Positions 12,785-23,818 are shown, counted from the stretch's first letter. The stretch is DNA of 64,000 nucleotides from Sorex araneus (GCF_027595985.1 NC_073302.1:171976034-172040033); one strand, 5' to 3'. The notes: generated by a model from the letters alone, not told the origin. Numbers and translations are program-made.

Positions 12785-12952
12785 GTTTTGTTTTGGAGTG
12801 TGTGTGTGGGGGGGGGCAGGAAGGTGTACCTCCAGCAATGCTCAGGGATTACTCCTGGCTCTTCACTCAGGGATTACTCATGGTGGTGTTTGGGGGACCC
12901 TACAGCATGCCAGGGATTGAACCCAGGTTCATGCAAGGCAACTGCCCAACAA
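12785..12952 (-). mobile_element. SINE A, antisense
   Basis: TTTTGTTTTGGAGTG…, CTCAGGGATTACTCCTGGCT, GGGATTGAACCCAGG; the head is truncated at the right. Confidence 0.85.
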
Positions 12953-13624
12953 ACTTCAGTTTTTTCCAGTGAAACATTCCCCCTGGTCAGTGGCAGATCT
13001 TGAAGGCTGGGGAGTGTCTTTAGAATAGCTCATTTGCATTTGGAAAGCAGATTACTGCAAGCACACACACTCAGAACTGTCAGAGGGCAGGCAGAAAGAG
13101 GAAGAGATAAAGAAATAATAAGACACGGTCTTTTTTGTGCCTCCAGGTTTAAACCACAACCAATCAAATGCTGAACATTCATTTGGAAGTAAGACTAAGT
13201 TGAGAAAATCACCAGCCTCATGATCCGTAGGATCAGCAACTTTAGAAGATCAAGCAATACATAAAAGGCAGTTATTAGAATTATTTTAGTAAAGACCAGC
13301 ATAGGAGATTTCAATAAGTCTCTATGCTTTGACTGGAAATAACAAAATCTTCCTCATATAAAATGAAACAATTATATTTTCACCAACTTTTGAAACGCTA
13401 ATATTTTCTTAGAAGGAACTAATTAAGGCAGAAAAACATTTAAAATTGACAAAACTGTTAATACAACACCTCTTAAAGGTATCTGTTTTCTGAACCCAGG
13501 CATAGAAAATGTATAGTCCGTTCCCTCAAACAAATCTATAAGTGACTCTATATGTACAGTTGAGTAAAAGTGGTAAGATTATTTGGGCCATCACTGTTGT
13601 AACTTTGAGGAAACTTTGTTTGTT

Positions 13625-13772
13625 TACTTGGCCACACCCAGCGGTATTCAGGGCTTATCCTGCCTCTGTGCTCAGGGATCGTCCTCACTGTGCTTGGGGA
13701 CCATATGGCGTGTCAGGGATTGAACTCAGGTAGGCCGCTAGCAAGACAAGTGCCCTCCCTCCCTGCTGAGGA
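13625..13772 (-). mobile_element. SINE A, antisense
   Basis: GGCCACACCCAGCGG…GGGGACCATATGGCGTG…GATTGAACTCAGG. It forms a close inverted pair with the next SINE (gap about 20 bp). Confidence 0.88.
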
Positions 13773-13791
13773 AATATTTTTATACAATTTA

Positions 13792-13956
13792 TTGAGGTCA
13801 GGGATATGGCTCAAAGGCTGCGTTGCATGCCATGCCTGCAGAAGCCTGAGTTCAATTCCTGGCGCTGCATGGTGTCCCAAGTACCACCAGATATGGCCCC
13901 AGAGCACTGTGCGAGAAGCCCCTAAGTACTGCCGGGTGTACCCACTTCATCCCCTC
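13792..13956 (+). mobile_element. SINE A, sense, diverged
   Basis: GAGGTCAGGGATATGGCTC head, CTGAGTTCAATTCCTGGC, CCCCAGAGCACTGTGCG body and CCGGGTGTACCC. Confidence 0.75.
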
Positions 13957-15057
13957 CCTAAGGAAAAATCCCTGGATTTATAGAATCAGCAGTGACAGAA
14001 TCTAAAAACATTATTTTACTAAAATTTTTATTATGACAAATGTTCTCACATATCAACATAAACTACATTACTCAAAATTAGTTAAAATAGACTTTGTAAG
14101 CTTTGGCTTTAATTCTTAATACAATCTTATTAATAGAAAGATATAATGGCAATGATACTGGTTCATTTAAAAAATACAGATTATACAGGCCACATAATCC
14201 CAGACACCGATTTAGGATGATTATAAAGTTCCAACTTGTGATTTTATGTATTTGTAAACTTGTCTTTACACTCACAATCATCAATTTTTTTTTAAAAAAA
14301 GGAACTCTGCTACTTATCCTAAATATCCAGTATTAGTACATCTGAATTTACTCTGCAAACCACAAAAATAACTTCCCAGTTAATCTCTTATCTATAACCA
14401 ATTTTAAACTAAATGGCAAACAACTTTTAGGAGCTATCTTCTGCAGCTGTAAGTACCATTCTGGGATTCACAGTATCTTCGTCCCCGACCTACCCCCCGC
14501 CCCCCCAGGCCCACGTTTAGAAAGGTTCCCAAGTTAGCATTCTTCAATTCTTCTCTAAAAATAGAAAGCTTGAATAATGAAGGTCAATTAGACTTGTTTG
14601 TCTTTGAAACAGTGCAAAACTGTTTCCAATTAAGGATTTTGTTTCCATGAACCCTAATAATTCCTGATACCTGCTCAATTATATCTAAAGAACTTCTGTA
14701 TTCAGACAAAATCACACTTTTTAAAATTCCTAAATGTACCTCCTAAGGATTGATCTGAAGGAATAAGTCCAATAAACAAGATAATCTGGATAAAAGCAAT
14801 TACCTGATGCTTAATTGAAGAAATCAACTTGTTAAAATGCCTGGTCCTTAGAAAGCCATCAGAAGGCAGAAGTCATAACCTTGTACAGAACAAGGTCACT
14901 TAGAGGCTACTTGTCAAGCACTAAACACCTTCCTTATTGGAACATGGAAAGGTTTTGGAAAGTTTCATGTGAGAAATTAAAGCCATTTGATCTCAGAGAA
15001 AATAGGCTTCTTCCCCGGAGCTCCATTTAAAGTCAGGAGCCCTCCTTACATGGGTGG

Positions 15058-15066
15058 AAGGTATAA
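15058..15066 (+). promoter_or_regulatory. TATA-like motif in ELL2 intron 1
   Basis: AAGGTATAAAAGGCC lies in a repeat-free part of the intron, on the strand opposite ELL2. An antisense promoter is only a possibility and no downstream gene is recognised. Confidence 0.2.
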
Positions 15067-15829
15067 AAGGCCAAATAACATCTTCCCCTGGGAGAGACAA
15101 GTCCTGTCAGATGCGCGCTCCTGGCAGCTGCTGCTGTGCCTCTTTCTGGGGGTGCCCAATCTGGCTTGAGCTAGAAGCACAAAAGGATGTGTTTGTAGCA
15201 AGCTCAGCTGAACGTACAAGAGGACACTGCAATAAGAATTGCTGTGTACAGTCACCTCGAGTCCCCTTCAGTCTCTCCCCACTTTGCAGCTATCAAGGAT
15301 TAAAGTCTCATCTCGAGTGCTGTTCTCCAAGCTCATTTAGAAGAGTTCTCCTGGCTGAAGTGAAAGTCAGAGCTAGTTAAGTCAGAAACTAGGCAGGAGT
15401 ATCTCAGATCGGTGGCAATCAGCCTAACCCCCCTCACCCTCTCCTCTGTCTGCCAGTGTTTTTATCACCAGCTTTCCCGGAGAAGCAGAATCCTAGGATT
15501 TTTATTCACTCTACCTGGTCCATATTCATAAAATATGGAGGCACATTTTTAAAAAGGCTTTTTACTTTTCTTTGCATCTATAGACTGATGAGATCCATTC
15601 ATACATATAGAAAAAGAGAATGATCTTACTGGCAATAGAAGTAGCAGCAAAGACAGCTACTGACTTTAAATATTTTTTTTTTAAAAAAAAAACACATGAA
15701 ATAAGCTCAGTGGTGACTTAGGAAAGAAAAAGGTTTTGATCTGGTAGCCGAAGACACTGCTATACAAATGTAGGGGCTTTGGGAGGTTAGAGTTCCAATT
15801 TGAACCTCAGCAGAGAAACTCTTTTTTTA

Positions 15830-16620
15830 AAGGAGGTAGATATGCAACCAGAGCCACAGGGAAGCGAAACCCCTTCCTGGGCCCAGTGGGCATGCAGATC
15901 AGTGAGCACCTCTTTCTGTCCCCTCCCTGGGCCTGGGAATCACCCCTACCTGAAAGGTCCCCTTTACCCACCAATTTTCTACCAAGCCGTTGTGCCTGTC
16001 AGTTGCTGCTATCAGCTACAGAATAGGCTTGGTGTTCCTCTGAGGTGGCGGCTGACCCACATCCACAGTGATGCCTCCTTCTGTATTTCAGACTCTGCTC
16101 CCTCGGTTCCTTGCTGGAAACTGGCCTCTGGATGCCAGCTGCTTCCTCTGCAGTGTTTTTCCTCTTTCCATTCCCTGACCTACCTTCTTACCACTGTCAT
16201 TTCTTCCCATGCCCTTCCCTTGAAACAGGCAAGCTTATCTCTGCATCTCACAGGGCCCAGTTCCTCTCCAGTGTCTGCCTCTGTCCCTCTCTGCCCCCTG
16301 CCCGTCTTCCCAGATGGACCTTCCAGTCCACGCGGCTGCTCCTCTTCTCTGTGGGCATCTGTCCCGGCATCGCTACTGACACAAGCAGCTTGTGTTTCTT
16401 TCATCTCCTCCTGTCAGGATTGCTTGGTGGACACTGACCTCCTGGCCATGCGTGGGTTGCTTTCTCCCTGGAATTTCATGGTTTCTGGAAAGATCTCCCT
16501 CTCTCTCTCCTCCCCCTCTTCCCTCCCTCCCTGTTCGTACTCTCTTCTCTCCTCTCCCAGAAAGGTGACAATTTCTCTGGTGTTACATATGCCTCTCTGG
16601 TAGTGTGTTCATGTACCTGC
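15830..16620 (+). other. Pyrimidine-rich intronic stretch
   Basis: C+T-rich DNA with many CTCT/CCTCCC runs just inside the CpG-island shoulder. A 267-codon frame occurs here, but its serine/leucine/proline-rich content follows from base composition and no homology was recognised. Confidence 0.6.
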
Positions 16621-17795
16621 GTGTTCATGAGCCTGTCCCACCAGGCTCTCACGGTGCACACACATGCCTGTGTGTCCATACAGCTGCTTCCTATGCCTCT
16701 CTGGTGGCGCAGCCACAGACCTGTCCGTCGAGTTCTCAGCACCCTCCTGCCAGCGTGCTCACTGCCATTCTTCCGCACCAACAGGACACAGTCATGGGGG
16801 TCCTTGTGTTCCCAAGCAGTGCCGCAGGAAAGCTCCCCCGCGCCCGCACCTGTGCAGGGGCCACCCGCTCAGCTTCACACTCCTACCCAATGCAGGCTCA
16901 CACCTCGCCTGCGACATTGCCTCAACTCTGTCTCGCCTCATGTACTTAGCTGATTTGGCACTAGTGGGAGCTCAACAGATGTCAATTCTCTCCCTACTTT
17001 TCCATCTGAATAATGACGGGAGTTGCTCCGGTGTCCCTCTGGCCCTGGGTGCCCGTTCTGTGAGATCGGTTGCGCGGAGCAAGCTCCCTCGGTGGGTGCT
17101 GGGCTGCAATTCGGGGGACCCTTCGGTCTGTCCCCCGCATCCCCGGTGTCGCTTGGGGAAGCGGCTGCCGCCCGCGGCGCGCGGCGCCTCAAACCCGTCC
17201 CCGGTGCGCTCCGGCCGCCACCTCCCACGCACTGCCGCCCACAAACGAATTCTGGCCCACCTGGGCCGCGAGTCCCTGCGGGGCGACCCCCTCCCCGCCC
17301 ACCGTGGGGACAGACCCCCCCCAAACCCAGGTGCGTATCCCTCTCTGATCGCAGCTGGTGCGCGACCAGCGGGGCCTCTCGCTGTAGGGTGGTTGCGAGC
17401 GTCCCGGGCTGTCCCCGGGTGGCGGATGCGCGCGAGCGCCGGGCATCCGTGGGCGAGTTGCGCCGTCTCCGCGGGACAGTCTGGGTTCCCGGATCCGACG
17501 CTCCCCGCCCGCGGCGCCCGGCTCCCGGACACGGCCGGGGCTCGGGGCCCCGCCGAGCGCCCCCCGCGCCCCCGCGTCCCCGCTCCCTCCCCCGCGGTGC
17601 GTCCCGCAGCAGCCCTGCCCGCGCCCCCGCGCGCGTCTCCCCCGGCGCCCGCTCTGAGGGACCCGAGCCGGAGCCCCGCGGGCGCCGTCGGAGTCCCGCG
17701 GCCCCGCCGCCAGGGGCCGCCCGCCCGCGCGTCCGCCGGGCCCCGGTGCCCGGCCCGCCCCGGCTTCCCCGAGCCCGCGACCCGCCGGCCCAGCC

Positions 17796-17801
17796 CCTCA
17801 C
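17796..17801 (-). other. ELL2: Splice donor of ELL2 exon 1
   Basis: The minus strand reads AAG|GTGAGG directly after codon 49, a near-consensus 5' splice site. This fixes the exon/intron boundary. Confidence 0.9.
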
Positions 17802-17948
17802 CTTGTGCCGCTGGTAGGTCTCGAGCGCCCGGATCGCCGTCTCGGTGAGCTTCACATGCAGCACCGTGACGTGGTCCTGCCCCAGGCGCCCGCACGACAG
17901 CCCGTAGCGCTGCTCCTCCCGCAGGCCCGCCGACCCCCCCGCCGCCAT
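17802..17948 (-). CDS. ELL2: ELL2 exon 1 (coding part): RNA polymerase II elongation factor ELL2, N-terminus
   Basis: The minus strand reads 49 codons from ATG at 17948-17946, beginning [20 protein letters not shown] and continuing through [20 protein letters not shown] to ...ETYQRHK. I recognise this as the N-terminus of ELL2, differing from the human protein at only a few residues. ELL2 is a nuclear elongation factor. It works in the super elongation complex with P-TEFb and AFF proteins, suppresses polymerase II pausing, and is known for promoting immunoglobulin secretory mRNA processing in plasma cells. Only the start of the ELL domain is encoded here. The phase-0 exon ends with AAG at 17802 and is followed by a GTGAGG donor. 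The ATG has a strong context (A at -3, G at +4). The open frame continues past the donor into the intron, but that continuation is GC-rich read-through and not protein. The remaining exons lie beyond position 1, to the left. Confidence 0.95.
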
Positions 17949-17949
17949 C

Positions 17950-18048
17950 TTAAACTCCCCGGGGTGCCGCCGCCGCCGATCGGGCTCCGGCCTCCACTGC
18001 GGCCGCGGCTGCTCGGGCTCCTGCAGCCGCCGCCGCAGCTACGGCCAT
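17950..18048 (-). other. Upstream ORF in the ELL2 5' leader (32 codons plus stop)
   Basis: On the minus strand an ATG at 18048-18046 opens a frame of 32 codons, beginning [16 protein letters not shown] and ending APRGV. It closes with TAA at 17952-17950, leaving one base before the ELL2 ATG (TAA-G-ATG). Its start context is good (G at -3, G at +4). It is in a different frame from ELL2. It is present in the mRNA only if transcription starts at or above 18048, which the sequence alone does not settle. Its alanine-rich composition is what a GCG/GCC-rich leader gives in any case, so a peptide function is not implied; a translational-control role is possible. Confidence 0.55.
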
Positions 18049-18056
18049 CCCGCGGC

Positions 18057-18064
18057 TGACGTAC
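18057..18064. promoter_or_regulatory. CRE-like site (TGACGTAC)
   Basis: This contains the CREB/ATF half site TGACG next to the inferred start. A second, near-full palindromic CRE (CGACGTCA) lies at 18300-18307. Both fit cAMP- or stress-responsive control, which is an inference from motifs only. Confidence 0.4.
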
Positions 18065-18096
18065 TGTCATATACTGCGCGCAGACAGACGGCCGGT

Positions 18097-18114
18097 CGCC
18101 GCCGCCGCCGCCGC
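18097..18114. repeat. (CGC)6 trinucleotide tract in the ELL2 promoter
   Basis: Six perfect CGC units between the TATA-like element and the GC boxes; GCG repeats on the gene strand. Confidence 0.85.
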
Positions 18115-18149
18115 CCCGCCCCGGCCTGGGCCCCGCCCCGCCGCGCCTC

Positions 18150-18186
18150 ATTGGCTCGCTTCCCGCCAGGCCCTCCCTCATTGGCT
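18150..18186 (-). promoter_or_regulatory. Paired CCAAT boxes (NF-Y type)
   Basis: Two ATTGGCT motifs on the plus strand (AGCCAAT on the gene strand), each preceded by CCTC, lie at 18150-18156 and 18180-18186. The 30-bp spacing, close to three helical turns, is typical of functional paired NF-Y sites. Confidence 0.6.
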
Positions 18187-18969
18187 GCTCGCCGCGCTCC
18201 CGGGGGCGGGGTCCGAAGTCTCCGGAGTTTTGCTCCCCGGACGGGACGTCCGAGAGGTGAGAGGCTGACGTTGAGGTGACGCGCTGCCTGATCCCCAACC
18301 GACGTCACGTCTGGTCCTCTCAGCTGTGGCCGCGACGGACCAGGCTCCAGCTGGGGGAACCCTCCCTCCCCAGCAGTGAAGCGACTGCCCGGGCTGGATT
18401 GCGCGCGGGGAGCCTCCGCGAGGAACGAGGAGTGCCCCCCGGAGCCCACGGCGCCGGCCGAGGAAGCCTCGACGCCGAACGTGGAAGCTGACCTGGTGCC
18501 CCGACGGCGGGGGGCGCGCTGGAGCAGGGGGGCGGAGTCCCGAAGCGGCTCCGAACCCGCTTCCGCGCCGCGGCCCGACGCCTTTCCGCCGCCAACTAGA
18601 CCGTTGGGGGATTTGTGCCGTCGCGCGCCCTGGCGCAAATGCCCCGCGCCCTAGCCAGGGTCCCCAGGGCTCTAGCACGTCGGGCCGGGCTGCAGCTCGC
18701 ACCTGCCCGTGGCGCCGGGGAGCAACGCGCCGCCTTGGCGTGGCACTGGGGGGCCGCGGGCTCCTGACGGCCGGACGGAGCTGCGAGGGCGCCTGGCGAG
18801 GCGGCGGGGCCTTGGGTGTGCGGGCGCGGAGGCCCGGCCTAGTTTCCATCCCCCGCCAGGCTCGGGCTGTGGGCGCGCCCCGGGGGAGCCGGACGGGGGC
18901 CCGCCCCTGCCGGTGCTGCTCCTGTCCCGAGCCTTCTCGGGCTCCCAGGCTGCCCCAGCCGCTCCTGCT

Positions 18970-21900
18970 GCCCCTGCCCCTGCCCCGAGCCTAGGTCTTA
19001 TCCCGAGTGTGCTACAGCCCTGCCCGGACCGGGAGTCGCGCCGGACCGGCGGGTTTACCCCTCCCAGCGCAGGGCTTAACTGGGCTGTTGGACACCTGAC
19101 GAAAACAAACCTTTGACAGGCTTGAAAACGTTGAAAGGCATTTCCCCTCCCCCCGCTTTAAACAGAAAAAAAAAAAATCGCGACGCTTGTTGCTTCGCGC
19201 GGGCTGTTGCGTTTTACAGGGATTCCCCCGAAAAATTTATAAGCATTTAATTATCATTTCTCATCCTTTCAAGTTGCATAGGGCTACGATTTTTTTTCCC
19301 AGAAAAGTACAAGAGGGAGTTTTTAATGATTCATCTCCCTGCCCCGTTGGATAAATCCCTTCCCCAACTACTTTTGACTCCGACCCTCAAGCATTGTTAT
19401 GTATTGAATTGTGAATTACAAAGATCCTTCTCAGTCCTAGGAAAACGGATTAAATAGAAATACCTGCATTAAGCGTTGGCTACATGGCAGGATTTTTTTT
19501 TTTAATAATTGACTTAATTTCAACCCACTAGGATCGTCTAGCTGTTAAGATATGATTAACACTTGTTAATGTACTTTACTAGAGTGTTAATTACCTCGGA
19601 TTCATTGAATAGGGAAATTAATGCAATCACAAAAAAGCTCTCAAAATAATTCCATCCTGGAATTATTCTTTACTTGTGTTTGCTTTACTTGGATAGGGAA
19701 GGTCTGACCACACACCCAAAGCCTTAATTATTGGGGGGTTGGGGGAGGAGAGTTGGACCAGAACGAGTAAAACCTGTATCCCGCTGCGTTTCCGGCCAAG
19801 GTGGGTAAATCCCCGCCCACAGGACACCCGACTTGGCCTTGGCTTACTCAGAGCCGATGACACCAGAGCGGCGGGGGAGGGGCAAAACTCTTCCCTGCAG
19901 TTTTCTCTTCCTGACCTGCAGCATTTTCTTGTCTTCGATTTTCTTGTCTTAACCTCAGTAAGAAAAAATAAAAATTTTAGTGCCCTATTTCAGTAGGTGG
20001 TTTATTATTGAAGTGAGTTGCTGTTTGTGTTTTTCACCTTTTTGAACTTGGCCACCATGGAAGGAAGTGAACGTACTATGATAATCTAGTGTGTTCTCCC
20101 GTTCAGCAACGCACAGCTTTATGCCCGGTTGAATCACCAGGGGAAATTGTAGTGCTGATAAGGGTTATTCATTTTGAGAGACTGCTGAAAACTGCAATTT
20201 TGGAAGATTTGCCATTTTCACGCATATTTTCTGTATCATGATTCAGCTTTAATTGACAAATATCCATTTCGTGCTGATCAAGTATAAAAGGCTTAAAAAT
20301 GAAATGTCCTGGTCTCTGATTTCAGGCAACTTTGCTTAAACCTGGCCTGCCAAATGAATGGAGGTCCTCAAGGTGAGGCAGTTAGAGGATTAGTGAATGC
20401 TAATTTGGGCAATGTTAGTGTTAAGTTCAAAAATTCAAAGAGGGCAAGTCAGGAGAGGTTTTTAGGGAGGAACTTGACCTCTTCAGGGCCCAGTGGATTC
20501 TAGGTAGAACTCTTAAGATGAGGAGAGGTCAACTAAAAATTGTCTTGGGGATCATGCTGTCTGAACCCATTTATAAGTGAAGAAATGAAGACACAAGATA
20601 CCTTTGGTTTAAAAGCCACTACCGAGCTGACCAAGAGCGATCCCTGAGCACAGAGCCAGGAGTAAGCCCTGAGCATCACAGGGGGTGCCCTTTCTCCCTT
20701 GAAAAGAAACCAGCTGCTTATCTAACCTCTGACATCCAGGAGAAGTAGCCTCTGAATTTGCTCTTAGGGTCACACCACTCTCCGCGCAGCACTCAGTCGT
20801 CATCATTTGGATTTAACAACTGAGAATAAATCTATGTTATACAATAATTCAGTGAAGAAAAGGGCTAAAAGGAAGTGACCCGAGGAGGGCTGGCTCATCC
20901 AGATGCCAAGTGTTCACTTCAGGTAGAGGATGGAGTTTTGATTGGCCTTCAAATGCCAAGTCACACCTCCTTCCTGGTAGCAGCATATTTAATAACCATC
21001 TCCCATTTCTCCTTGGGCACTGAGGTCACCCATTCAGGGCCCCAGAACAAGTGAAGCAGGTCAGACACAGGCAATAGGGAGAAAAGGTGTGGCCTATGGG
21101 GGAGCCAGTGAGTGAGCAAGCGGGTGCAAAAGGCCTCAGTGCTTTCTGGATCCAGCTGAGTGTGGCCAAGTAAAACACCGAAATCAGATTAAAGAAAAAA
21201 ATAGTTTTATGAACTTTCTGATTCTTTTGTTTGTTGGTTTATCTCATCAAATTAGTAAGCACTTTGTGGGATTAAATTAGTCTTTGGGCCTACACTAGCC
21301 TAGTTTTCAACATCTTTGGTGAATTCCAGTGAGAAAGCCATTCTGGCTTCTACCTGTTATGGTAGTCTTGTGAGCGATTTCTCAAGAGTCATGAAAAAGT
21401 TCTATTGATGTTGGAATACAAATGACTTCTGTTGAAAAAAAAAAAGGAGAGAGGGAGAGAACATAGAACCTAATATAATTATAGCAGAGAAACTCCCTGG
21501 AAGAAAATTCCCTGTCTCGGTAGAAATTCTTTCTTAGTTTGCTTTCTTCAGGTTATCTTCTGCTTGTTCCACCCCATATCATTCATTATACTGCTTCCCT
21601 TTCAAAACTCCCAGTTCTGTGCAAAATACTTTCTTTACTAAGGAGCAATTGAAGTAGACGCTTGATGGTTTTCAAAGAATGTCACTAAATATAGAGTATA
21701 AAAGTGAAACGGCTACACATTTAGGGAAATAAATATTTGTTACTTAATCAATAACACTGTTTACATTATTAATCACCACCATCATTGCTAAATTGAGTTC
21801 TGCTGCCCATCTTATTATTTGGAAGAATAATAAATCTACAGCTATTACTATATATAATACAGGGCTGGTTCTCTGATCTATGTTCATCACTGCAGTTACA

Positions 21901-22777
21901 CTCGATTAGAAGCTCAACCAATGTCCCTTTTTAGGAAGGGTTTGGGATAGGGGGCAACTTCACAAAAGGGAGCAGAATTCCTTAATTCAACTCTTCCCTG
22001 AATTGAGACCAGGTTTGCATAACAAGCACGTTGGTTTTATTTAAACTATGCAATTATATGGGGATAAGATTGCGGGTAAAGTTGAGGGCAACGCCAGAGA
22101 GGCTTATAAGAAGGGAGGCTGAAACTCTCTAGCCACAACCTGACACCATGAAACATATGTGAGGGGCCAAGCCTCCACGATTTCCTGGAATGTATGGCTC
22201 ATCTGGGAATTTAGCTGAGATTAGCAGGATTAGTGCCCTGAGTCTAGGCTCCCTCTCCAGATATATACTTTCTTAAGAAGTTGAAAGGAGTGTAACTTGG
22301 ACTGCATCCTTCTTGGGTTGAGATACTCTTTCCCCTTTCCAATTTAGGGAAAGTTCTCCAGCTCTAGATACCCACATCTATAAGTTCTTTTCTCTTCCTA
22401 AGACATCCTGGTTCTTTTTTAAAAAACAAAACCAAAAACCCAATGACATACACTGGTTCAGCAGGAATAGAGAATGACAAAGGGATAAGAACAGGCCGTT
22501 GTACACTGTAAACAAGCACCTGGTGAGAGACAGGACTTAGTTGTATACCAGACCAGGCACCAAGGGACAGGATGAGTTACTGCAGACATGGGTAGAAAGG
22601 AGAAGCCTGGAAATTGGGGAGGGATCTGAACCATTTACTTGAACTGATCAATAACTCTAATCTTCCTCTTAATCTTCTGAGATTTGAATCAAATCTTTCA
22701 TACAATTTTCAGGAGCCCACTAATGCAGGAAAATCCACTTTCACATTAACAAAATTATTTCAATAAAAATTAGAAAG
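18970..22777. other. Repeat-poor 5' flank of ELL2
   Basis: AT-rich unique DNA holding only one small SINE fragment (20622-20692). No gene is recognised. The paucity of repeats next to the promoter suggests regulatory sequence, but that is inference. Confidence 0.6.
20622..20692 (+). mobile_element. SINE A 3' fragment, sense
   Basis: GAGCTGACCAAGAGCGATC, CCTGAGCACAGAGCCAGGAG and TAAGCCCTGAGCATCAC. Confidence 0.75.
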
Positions 22778-22944
22778 GGGATCCAGAGTGATAGTACAGT
22801 GAGTTTGGGAGTTAGGCATTTGCCTTGCATACAGCTGACCCTGGTTCAATTCTTTTTTTTTTTCCTGGTTCAATTCTGAGTGTTGCCAGAAGTGAACCCT
22901 GAGCATCACTAGGCCTGGTCTCAGAACTCAAAACAAAGATTTTT
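22778..22944 (+). mobile_element. SINE A, sense, with internal duplication
   Basis: CCTGGTTCAATTCT is present twice, separated by a T run (about 22850-22880), so the B-box region is duplicated. The tail is followed by a second T run. Confidence 0.85.
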
Positions 22945-23525
22945 TTTTTTTATTTGTAACTTGAGACTGAGGAACAGACCCCCACATCCTGATGTCTTCC
23001 ACTTCAGATCAAATTCCTGCTTGATTCTGGGTAGGACTGAGGACAGGCTAAGGCAAGCAAGGTTATCTCTCATCTTTCCAGATATGTACAAAAGAGAACT
23101 CTCTTCCTAAAACAGGAGATACTTGGCCTTCTTGAACACCTTTCCTGCACCTCCCAATCCCCTTCTCCCTTGAAGAGCATTTTTAGGACAGTGAAAGCAA
23201 AAAGACAGTTTGATTTTCCTGCACACTAAGAATACTCTTCCCTGTGCTTTTTGAAGAAAACAAGTTTTCCAGAAAATTACACAATGTAGTAGCCAAAGTA
23301 TCATCTCCTACATGATAATTGCCTTTATGGTTTTTTAGCATCATGTAGAGTTCCCTTCAATGGGTGATGCAAGTTGTGAGACTGAGAAGAATGGCACAAG
23401 TCTCCTTACTTTTACCTGTCCATGCTCATTCATATTAGAAAGAAACATGTGATTTCTGAATAAAATTAGGAGGTAGGAAGACCAGAGGGGGTGAAATGCC
23501 TATTCGGCTCTTTCCTCACTTTTAA

Positions 23526-23690
23526 AATGTACAGCACCTAGAGCACTTGCCTTGCATGTAGCTGACTTGGGTTCAATCCCTGGCACCAAATATGGTCCCC
23601 GGATCCCTGTAATACAGAGCCAGGAGCACCCGAGCACCTCCAGGTGTGGTTCCAACCTCTCCTTCTCCCCTTCTCCCCCCAACCCCATAC
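23526..23690 (+). mobile_element. SINE A, sense
   Basis: CTAGAGCACTTGCCTTGCAT, GGTTCAATCCCTGGCACC, ATATGGTCCCCGGAT; C-rich 3' region. Confidence 0.8.
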
Positions 23691-23699
23691 AGTCTTGGG

Positions 23700-23818
23700 T
23701 TGTTGTACCTGAGGTGCATATGAGAGCCTGGGTTCTCTCCCTAGCACCAATATGGTCTTCCTGAGCACTATGCTTAGAGTATCCTCTGTTGAGACCACCA
23801 AATCAAAACAAAAAGCAG
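23700..23818 (+). mobile_element. SINE A, sense, 5'-truncated
   Basis: GAGAGCCTGGGTTCTCTCCC, CACCAATATGGTCTTCCTGA and a CAAATCAAAACAAAAAGC tail, in tandem after the preceding copy. Confidence 0.75.

Larger units (their letters stand above)
1..17801 (-). other. ELL2: ELL2 intron 1 (5' part, continues beyond the window)
   Basis: This is everything downstream of the exon 1 donor on the minus strand. No ORF or short coding block resembling ELL2 exon 2 (the residues following ETYQ(S/R)HK) was recognised, so the acceptor is inferred to lie left of position 1. The intron holds interspersed repeats listed separately. The stretches 2.62-3.7, 3.85-4.4, 5.92-6.48, 6.69-7.38, 8.56-9.24, 9.45-10.65, 11.05-12.78, 12.95-13.62 and 13.96-17.0 kb show no recognisable gene. 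They are AT-rich unique DNA, apart from the CT-rich stretch at 15.9-16.6 kb. Confidence 0.8.
18040..18190 (-). promoter_or_regulatory. ELL2: ELL2 core/proximal promoter
   Basis: Reading towards the gene on the minus strand there are: two CCAAT boxes (AGCCAAT) at 18180-18186 and 18150-18156, 30 bp apart; a possible E2F-type GGCGGGAA at 18160-18167; GC boxes (GGGGCGG) at about 18131-18140 and 18112-18123; a (GCG)6 tract at 18097-18114; a TATA-like TATATGA at 18067-18073; and a CRE-like GTACGTCA at 18057-18064. A start site near 18040 is inferred from the TATA spacing only; CpG-island promoters often use dispersed starts. Confidence 0.65.
17000..18970. promoter_or_regulatory. CpG island spanning ELL2 promoter, exon 1 and start of intron 1
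   Basis: The sequence is strongly GC-rich with frequent CpG, in sharp contrast to AT-rich DNA on either side (before about 16.9 kb and after about 19.1 kb). The absence of stops in this composition produces long but meaningless frames on both strands, including one of 394 codons running antisense to ELL2. Confidence 0.9.

Noticed and set aside
15800..16603. 267-codon plus-strand frame
   Set aside because: Ser/Leu/Pro-rich composition explained by pyrimidine-rich DNA; no family, no start or splice context.
16664..17848. 394-codon open frame on the plus strand overlapping ELL2 exon 1 antisense
   Set aside because: It lies in the CpG island, where stop codons are rare on all frames, and is Pro/Arg/Ala-rich without a recognisable domain. 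The opposite strand is the true exon.
16938..17948. 336-codon minus-strand frame starting at the ELL2 ATG
   Set aside because: Only the first 49 codons are ELL2. The frame then reads through a GTGAGG donor into GC-rich intron.
18039..18849. Several 148-223 codon minus-strand frames upstream of ELL2
   Set aside because: Arg/Pro/Gly-rich translations of the CpG island and promoter; mutually overlapping in different frames; no homology.
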